This document shows, in pieces, positions 18,980 through 25,730 of a stretch of DNA of 25,730 bases. Position 1 is the first letter of the stretch; every line of letters begins with the position of its first letter. The position numbers and the translations under genes were made by a program. The notes beneath the pieces were generated by a model. The model was not told the origin of the DNA. It did no database searches and was given only the letters and a program-made list of their open reading frames with translations. Source of the DNA: Cylindrodendrum hubeiense (lineage: Eukaryota > Ascomycota > Sordariomycetes > Hypocreales > Nectriaceae); NCBI GenBank assembly GCA_014621425.1, contig JAANBB010000511.1, positions 1-25,730 of the forward strand. The letters run 5' to 3'.

Positions 18980-19854
18980 ATGGCCGGGCTCGTCGGATAC
19001 GCGAGCAGCGACGAAGAAGAGGGTTTTGAAGAGACGGCCCCTGTGCAGGTATTTATGAATCAAACGTCACCTTGAGGGTGAGATGTAACGTTCATTTTCT
19101 CAAGGCACCACCGAAGGCGACAGCGGTTCACGGAGCAGCCAAGGTCGACAGTGAAAACTTGACCGCGACAAGTGACTCGGGTATGTATCAAAAACTCTCT
19201 CCTTTGAATTTTTTACCTAAGTAAATGTGCTCATCTGCAGAAATAGTGGCACCGAAGGAAGACCCTGTGGTCATTGGCCCGGTCCAACAACATGCCGTGC
19301 CCTTGGGGCCATCACTTCCGCCGGTGGGCGAGCCGTTGATTAATGAAGAAGACATCTCGGGAGACACTCCGTCATCACCATATTCGGCCAATCGAGCCCT
19401 TCTACGTGACCTCACGCTTCCTTCAGCCCCCAACATGGACATCCCCCCGTCACCTCCCGGGTCACCACAGCTGGGCGCCAACAAGAAATTCGAGAAGTTT
19501 CTCGAACTTAAGAAGAATGGTGTCCATTTTAATGCAAAGCTAGAGCAATCCTCGGCGCTGAAGAACCCTAGTTTGATGGACAAACTCATGACCTTCGCTG
19601 AGATTGATGAGAGGAATCAGTATTCGACGACTTTGCCGACCGATCTGTGGGACCCGAACGGATTTCCAGAATGGGCATTCAATAATAAGCTCCGTCGGAG
19701 TGTGGAAAAGCTAGCAAAAGAGAAGGAACTAGAAAAAACAGGCGGAGGGAGGACCGCCGTCGACTTCGTCCCATCTACGGCTCCTGTCGGCGGGAATACG
19801 TCCGGGACTGGAGGACTGTCTCGAGGCGAGAAGCGGAAAGGCGGATGGAAATAA
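18980..19854 (+). CDS. HCNGP/SAP30BP family protein
   Basis: Homologue of human SAP30-binding protein, a nuclear factor reported as a transcription co-regulator and as a partner of SPF45/RBM17 in splicing of short introns. Exons 18980-19048, 19105-19180 and 19241-19854 (introns 56 and 60 nt) encode 252 residues. The start MAGLVGYASSDEEE matches the family's N-terminal Y-S-S-D/E-D/E-E box. A Pro-rich stretch (about 60-128) leads into the HCNGP domain at about 131-210: KFEKFLELKKNGVHFNAKLE, then LWDPNGFPEW just before the end. The tail RGEKRKGGWK is basic. ATG at 18980 has A at -3. The gene starts 447 bp from PRP5 in the opposite direction, a context that suits a splicing role. The function in fungi is inferred from animals. 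Confidence 0.88.
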
Positions 19855-20224
19855 GACTGACTATGCCTAGACTTTCACTGTACGGATTTACGGTGGATGT
19901 ATTCGAGCAAGGGGAGATAGATGGACCAGGAATGATACCCAAAATGAGAGAAACGGCGATTTCAACATTCGATTTCGGTAGCCCCTTGGCTCAACGTGAT
20001 GATCTGCATCAAAAGGTATCATTTGGATCAGAACGCGCCCGCTGCTTAGCCATCGCCTGGCCGATATTATCCCCGGACCTCCGCCCTGCCAGCGCGCGAT
20101 GCACTACAATGTGCATAGCAAGTCATATACAAGATCCTTCCCGATGGTCTCTCCTACTGTCCCGAAAAGCAAGACGACAACAACCAAAATTAATATAAGA
20201 CGTTATCCGAAAAGTCTCATCACC
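19855..20224. other. Spacer between convergent 3' ends
   Basis: 370 bp between the HCNGP gene and the DUF3712-like gene. It carries both 3' flanks, with an A/T-rich patch near 20180-20220. No further gene is seen. Confidence 0.45.
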
Positions 20225-21376
20225 TTAGTCATCCTCGCATTTGACCGTCGTCCCCAAGTCATTCTCAACGATGGACCCGATATCGATATTAACAGTTTGG
20301 TTGGCGCTGGCAAGAGCGGCAGCAAAGTAGCTAAGATCATCGCCATTGTTCTCCACCGACTTGCCAAGCAACTTGAACGGGAGGATGCCTGTTTTGCAGT
20401 ACGGCTGCTTGCGGACAGCAGAAAGGATGGAAATCTGGTTCATGGTCGCCGTAATGTTGAGGTTGTTGTCGCCGGGCTTGAGGAGCAAGTTTTCGATATA
20501 AAGGGTACCGACGTTCTCGTCGCCAATGAAGTTGGTGAATGAAACATTACCCTAGAAGCCTGGTGAGCAAAAAGTCGAAAACTGGGAATTCTTACGAGGG
20601 CAACTTACAATGTCTAGAGTGAAGACGGAGGCGTTGGGGATGTTGACGGTGCCGTTGAAGTTGTGGCCATCGTCATCGTTCTCGAGCGAGATGTGTCCAT
20701 CGGTGACCTCGGTGCCATCGAAATGATTCAAACCGTTGACGGTCAACGTCTTCTTAAAGGTGACGCCGTACTTGCGGTCCAAGCCATGGGGTTGGACCTT
20801 TGTCTTGCCGTTGATGGTGATCCGGACGGTCTCGTTGTTGTGGAACCAGACGTTGAAGCGGGTGAATGCCTTCAGGTCTGTGATGTTAATATCCTGGCTG
20901 ACGTTGACGACTTGGTGCTTGTTGGCATTGGTTTTCGGGAATAGGAGGGTCGCGAATGCGGTGTGCGGCTCATAATCTTCAAGGTACATCTCGCCTTCAA
21001 AGGCATCAATATTGGCCTTGATAGCGCCATCAGTGGTGATGGTGGAGTTGATCTCCATGTGGTAGGCGTTGCTCTCAGTCTGGAGGATGTTGACACCTTG
21101 GATCTCAAGATGGGCCTCGTTCATCTTCTTCTGAGCAATCTTGGGTACAATGACGAAGATGCTGCGTCACGGCCGAGTGTGTCAGTCGTCGTGAAACATG
21201 GGCCAGGCCACCAAGGGATTGTTTACTCACGTCAGGGGAACGGCCACGACGACGAAGCCGATGAAGAGGATAACATAAACCCACCAAAACCGGCCACAGT
21301 GTCGCGCGCAGGATCTCTTCTTGGTCCCGGCGACCACCTCGCTCTCGGCCTGGGAATATTCCGGCTTGTCCGACAT
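20225..21376 (-). CDS. DUF3712-like single-pass membrane glycoprotein
   Basis: Function unknown. Exons 21376-21231, 21161-20609 and 20551-20225 (introns 69 and 57 nt) give 341 residues. The N-terminal 28 residues are hydrophilic with a KKR/RH basic patch, then one hydrophobic membrane segment at about 30-55 (FWWVYVILFIGF onward). The rest is predicted to be lumenal or extracellular, since the positive side precedes the helix (type II). This part carries nine N-glycosylation sequons, for example NST, NVS, NET and NQT. The domain is rich in beta-type repeats such as VNGLNHFDGTEVTDG and fits the fungal DUF3712/LEA14-like family, which I assign from general pattern and not by search. Two cysteines (in YCKTG and KCEDD) near the C-terminus could pair. 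ATG at 21376 has A at -3. Confidence 0.8.
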
Positions 21377-22275
21377 GGTCTCAATCAAGGGCGTGGGCGT
21401 CCTGTCGTATGTGGAAAGGGTTCTCGCCCCCGAGGGATGAAATCAAGCGACGGGAAGGGGTAAAACTGGGAAAACCACGACAGAGGTTGTGACGGGCGGG
21501 TGGCGTGGAATCGAAAGGAGGCAAGCCAAATATCAACCACACGGCTCTGAAAGCGAGGGTACACGGCCAGAGTTTAAGTAGCAGGACGCTGTGCTCGCGC
21601 TGTATGGCAAGGGGAGCCAGCTGCACCGCAAGCCCGCGTACGGCGCGAGCCCCAGAGCGAGCCTAGATCACCATGATCTTGTCGCCCATGCTCCTTTGCA
21701 TCTCTACTCGGGCATGGCCTGCCAAAAGAGGCAATTCGCCGAACGAGACAAGACGGCGCTATTCCCCAGGTTTGCCCCGCGTGGAGTCCATCTACGTCCA
21801 TCGGGACTCCATCGCGCTTCTGGGGTAGAGGGGGTACGAGCGCCTTGCAGGGCTCCCTGGTCATGGCAGCACCCTAGTCCGTCCCCTCATGCGCTCTCCC
21901 CTCTGTCGAATCTCAAGGTCCCTCGGCATCTTGTGATGGCGCGCCCACATGAAGAAAAAAGCAACCGCCGGTGGCCCCATCCCTTCATTTCGCGACCGCA
22001 GGCGTTGGCCGGTGAAGTCACACCCCCCTGGAGGTGTGGGCCACTGTGGCGGACGGGAGAAGGGCCGAGCTGGGAACAGCTCGAGAACTTTGTCGACGCC
22101 TTGTCCGACGCTTGGCATGGCTCAACCAGGACCCCACCGCCGGTCCCCGGTAGACAGTACACTGGGGCTCAAGGGCACCTCTCTATTGAACCGATTTTTA
22201 CTGGCAACTGACAACGCACGGGAGCAATTATAGCATTGCGGATGCAACCTTTCGCCGCTTTAAGCGAGACACTGT

Positions 22276-22300
22276 GGTTGAGGGTTGAGGGTTGAGGTTG
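22276..22300. repeat. Tandem GGTTGAG heptamer
   Basis: Three exact copies of GGTTGAG (22276-22296) followed by a degenerate GTTGGAG. G-rich on the plus strand and similar to degenerate telomere-type sequence. Confidence 0.75.
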
Positions 22301-22417
22301 GAGGTGGCAACCCCCCTTCAACATCGTCATGTGTCGCCAGAAAGTTCGCCATTCTTCAGTAATGATGGTGGCATGCTCTGACTCGAGAGTCCGCACCGGT
22401 ATTCTTCGCGGCTTCGG

Positions 22418-22460
22418 GTCGTTTAGAGTCGTTTCGAGTCGTTTCGAGGGTTAGGGTAAT
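22418..22460. repeat. 10-bp tandem repeat running into a TTAGGG motif
   Basis: Units GTCGTTTAGA, GTCGTTTCGA and GTCGTTTCGA (22418-22447) are followed at once by GGGTTAGGGTAAT, which contains one fungal telomere unit TTAGGG plus a partial one. Non-coding. Confidence 0.75.
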
Positions 22461-24000
22461 ATCACCGGCCCGCCGCTGTGACAGTGACGGGAGCAAGCAG
22501 AGATGGTGTCAGGCCGGGAACACCAAGATTCACATGTCAGGTACCGGAAGGCCTAGCTTACAGGCCCGGCTTACGGTGATCTGATTCTGTGGTTACACGC
22601 CCTGGCAGATGCTGATTCCGTCCGGCCAACGGGCTGGTCGCCGCGGACAGGACGCAGCGACAACCTGTCATGAACGATAGTCGGCGGCGGAGGGGACGGA
22701 ATGAGGAGCAGGAAAACGGTGATGCATGCAACGGACTAGAGGCGGCCTCGACAGCTCGACAGCCAACCACGCTCCACCACAAAAAGGAAGCCAAGCCAAT
22801 ATCCGTCGCTGGAAAGGGATTTTTTCGTCTCGGTTGGCCATGTGCACGCGACGTTTGACCCCCTCACCGAACGAGCGGCGAGGGAGCTAATCCCTAGCAG
22901 TCGAACCAGAGGGTGGCATGCAACCATGCACGGTTACAATCTCTCGATGGCTGCCAGTCACCTACCGGGCAGGCTTTCCACGTCTTCCGCCCAATCTCTC
23001 GCCCGCCCCTGCGTATTTTAAGGTTGGATGTGGCCAAACAAAAATCCCAATCGCTGGCCCATTCCAAGAGGCTGCGAGACGCCACTACAACGCGGGCGCG
23101 TCAACTCTGCGAGGTGCCTTCGACACGGGAGGCTCTCACGCAACCGCAAAGGAGATTTGTCTCGGCCGCGTTGGCCACCCTACCTACCGCCCGGATTTTC
23201 AGCCGCTGTCTCGCCCGGCTGCTCAGCTCGCTCCGGTCCGGGAGGCAAACCAACCAGCTAGCCCGTGGCCACCAACTGAAGCAGGGGATACGGGAGGCAA
23301 AGATTGTGATGGTGGGCTGCTTCCGAGCCTTGGAAAGCATGTGGTGTCATTCGACTCCCCCGTCCCTGCAGAGAGCACCAGTGCCTCGCCCGCGACGATC
23401 ATGTACCTCCACCCACGATGGGACGTCTCCGACGAGGGGGCTTTCCCGGGTGGCCAATCGTATCGATGACGACAGGGTGTAAGGCGTGTGCCCCGGTCTC
23501 TCACGAGGGTTTGGCAGTGAGTACCAAGTACTGATACATTGCGAGGCAGCCATTGTGCCGCAGGGCAGCCAGGTGAATCGAGCGAATCCGACAACTTGTC
23601 CGTGGTCTTCACCTTCAATTTCAATTCCTATACCCATATACGGTGCTCTAACATAAACAAAATTGGCCGCAGGGTATCCCTCACCCTCACGGCATTGACG
23701 AAACATTGACCTATCTTGTCACTCACCCAACTCACCCAACACACTCCCATTTCGGTGGGCGCTCTCACACCGACCCCTCACCAACCGGCCCTCAGCTTTC
23801 GGGGCTTTGGTGTCTCGTTTTTCTCTATCCGTGCCGCCCGAAATCTCAGCCCCTCGGCGTGGCAAGCCCGGCTTGCATGGCGCCAGACCAGCGCCATGCC
23901 CGAAAGCTACCGCCGTCGCGGCCGCCGGTCGGCCAGGGGTGGGCCTTCTTCACCCGTGAGCCGAGGCTCCGTTTGACATCTGAAATTGATGCTCTCTACT

Positions 24001-25697
24001 TTACAGCTTGGATCTCGACCACAGGCCTCTCCGCTCCAACCCCGGATCGCCATCGTAGATGTCTCGCTCCACACTCCGAGCGTTTATCTGCCGACCAAAG
24101 TTAGTTGAGATCGCCAAGATTAGGTGGAGTCTGGGGAGGGCCTTACCAATCTAGGTCCCAGCTCCGAGATGCTCTTGACACCGAGCAGCCTCAGACAAGT
24201 GGACGTCTCGCCCTCCAGGACTATAGGTTTGCGCGTTAGTAAACCGACTGCCGTGGTTTGATCGTCCAGGCTGAAACTTACTCTCTAATACACGCTCGAC
24301 GCCCGCCTGGCCTCCAACACCGAGGCCGTACAGCGCACCTCGTCCGATTCCCACGCCCGTGGCACCGAGGCAAAGAGCCTTGACAATGTCTGTTCCCCGC
24401 TTGATGCCGCCATCGACGTATACCTCGAGCCTGGTCAGCACCTCTGGGCAATACTTGCGAATCTCAAGCAGCGTATGGATAGCCGGAGGCGCCGTGTCGA
24501 GCGCACGACCGCCGTGGTTGGACAGGATGACGGCCTTGACCTGGGGATACTTGGTGGCCAGGTATACATCCTCGTGAGTCTGCAGACCCTTCAACACGAT
24601 GGGCAGGTCGGTGTGCTCCGCCAACCACGGCAGCGTCGTCTTCCACGTCAGATCAGCGGCAGTGCCGAAGAAGAGCTGCTGTCCCACGCCACCCTTGGCC
24701 TCGGTGGCCTCACCACTGGCAGGGCTGGTGTCAGAGAAGTCAAAGTTGGACTTCTCATCGAGCTCGCGCTTTCCTGGGACGGGGGCGTCGAGGGTCAGGG
24801 TGATGAATTTATAGTGGTCGCGCATGGCGTTGATACGCTTGAGCATGGCCTCGCTCTTATCGCGCTGATTCTGGACGTACAGCTGCCAGCCGAAGACCTG
24901 GCCGGGGGCGGCGCCCTCGACGATCTGCTCGGGGGTCATGGATGCGTTGTTAGAGACGATCTGCATGGCACCGAAGCGGGCGCAAGCCTTGGCGATGCCT
25001 TGCTCGCCGTCCGGGTGGGCAAGACGGGCCATTGCAGCGGGTGCGACGAAGAAGGGGACGCCGACCTTGTGGCCTAGGAAGTTGGTGGAGAGGTCGCACG
25101 AGGTGCAGTCGACGAAGACCCTGGGACGGAGGAGGATCTTTTGGTAGACGAGGCCGTTGAATGACTTTGATCTGAGGTCATCACTGGCAGAGAAGTAGTA
25201 GGCCCAGGCCTTTTTGGAGATGCGCTTAGTGGCCTCCTCCTCGATCTCATCCAGGTTCATGAGCAGACCCAATGGGGGCGGCGCATCTGAGTCCTTGCTG
25301 GTGTCTTCAGCGACAGCCTCAGACTGAGGGAGCGAGGCCTCGTCGATAGTGCCGAGAAAGTCCTCGGGACTGAGGTTCTCCTCAAGGATGCCCGGTGGGT
25401 GGACGGGATCGTACTCCTCTGTAGCATCCTTGCCGGCGAGCTTGAGGATGATCTTCTTGCCGCCGGGGTGCTCGGGCAGGAAGTTTGTGACGTCGTAGAC
25501 CTTGCCGTAGAGCACCACCCAGCAGCTGTCTGCGGTGTTGTGTTTCGCCACTGTGAAGATGAAGGCGGTGGCTGTTAGCGAACGTGGACCGTGTATCGCG
25601 GGCCATGGGCCGTGGTGTTGCGATTATTGGAGGGCGCAAATGTAGGTATTTCGGGCGCGGGAGACGTACCTTCGGCGGCGTCGAAGACTTTGGCCAT
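24001..25697 (-). CDS. Flavocytochrome b2-type FMN 2-hydroxyacid dehydrogenase with C-terminal SKL
   Basis: Predicted to oxidise L-lactate or a related (S)-2-hydroxyacid to the 2-oxoacid through FMN and heme. Four exons, 25697-25670, 25550-24282, 24220-24147 and 24087-24001 (introns 119, 61 and 59 nt, each with a CTAAC branch), encode 485 residues. Cytochrome b5 domain 4-80 with heme ligands H37 (HPGG) and H60. FMN dehydrogenase domain about 105-460 with the conserved catalytic set of the family: Y128, Y234, D264, K330, H355 and R358 (SNHGGR). Residues 283-305 form a low-complexity loop matching the flexible loop of yeast Cyb2. No mitochondrial presequence is visible: the b5 domain begins at residue 4. 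The last three residues are SKL, a type 1 peroxisomal signal, visible only after the last intron is removed. The promoter lies outside the window. Confidence 0.93.
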
Positions 25698-25730
25698 GGT
25701 CTCGGTGTGACAGATCGGGGGGATTGGAAG

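Larger units (their letters stand above)
21377..24000. other. 2.6 kb spacer without a convincing gene
   Basis: This interval lies upstream of the DUF3712-like gene and downstream of the FMN dehydrogenase. Several overlapping open frames (for example 21591-22211 and 22913-23482, both +) have Arg/Pro/Ser-rich translations with no domain, no splice-supported extension and competing frames of similar length, which is the pattern of GC-rich non-coding DNA. Short tandem repeats at 22276-22300 and 22418-22460 are given separately. No tRNA or rRNA seen. Confidence 0.5.

Noticed and set aside
21591..22211. 206-codon plus-strand open frame.
   Set aside because: No recognisable motif, weak start, and competing frames on the opposite strand.
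22913..23482. Overlapping plus-strand open frames of 189 and 183 codons.
   Set aside because: Two frames of similar length in the same DNA, Arg/Pro-rich, no domain; typical of GC-rich non-coding sequence.

Overview
The window looks like a gene-dense stretch of a filamentous ascomycete chromosome (Pezizomycotina). It is probably Sordariomycetes, perhaps Hypocreales, but that is a judgement from protein flavour and from intergenic TACCTA-type repeats, not a database match. The evidence for a fungus is direct. Eleven genes can be read, all with introns; most of these are 50-70 nt with GTAAGT/GTATGT-like donors, CTAAC/CTGAC-like branch sites close to the acceptor, and YAG ends. No tRNA, rRNA, transposon, CRISPR or bacterial operon structure was seen. 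All gene models below were spliced by hand from the sequence and checked for reading frame.

Layout from left to right: gluconokinase (+, 775-1564); a 1.8 kb gene-poor spacer; the E2 subunit of mitochondrial branched-chain 2-oxoacid dehydrogenase (-, 3393-4923) divergent from the mitochondrial ATP synthase assembly factor ATP10 (+, 5251-6353); the Golgi Qb-SNARE GOS1 (-, 6481-7279) divergent from ribosomal protein uL29/L35 (+, 7689-8471); a six-finger C2H2 transcription factor with a cysteine-rich module, resembling the zinc regulator Zap1/ZafA (-, 9682-11083); a 2.5 kb spacer with tandem repeats; a small, probably N-myristoylated fungal protein (+, 13586-14169); the DEAD-box spliceosomal helicase PRP5 (-, 14764-18532) divergent from an HCNGP/SAP30BP family protein (+, 18980-19854); a DUF3712-like single-pass membrane glycoprotein (-, 20225-21376); a 2.6 kb spacer without a convincing gene; and a flavocytochrome b2-type FMN dehydrogenase (-, 24001-25697).

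The genes are mostly conserved housekeeping functions and not a cluster. Three divergent pairs share short promoter regions: E2/ATP10 (both mitochondrial), GOS1/RPL35, and PRP5/HCNGP (both tied to splicing). I found no evidence for a new defence, mobile or biosynthetic system. The best leads are: the FMN dehydrogenase with an N-terminal cytochrome b5 domain ends, once its last intron is removed, in Ser-Lys-Leu, a peroxisomal targeting signal that is unexpected for a cytochrome b2; the two-splicing-factor promoter; the duplicated Cys module in the zinc-finger factor; and the RPL35 promoter and micro-exon architecture.
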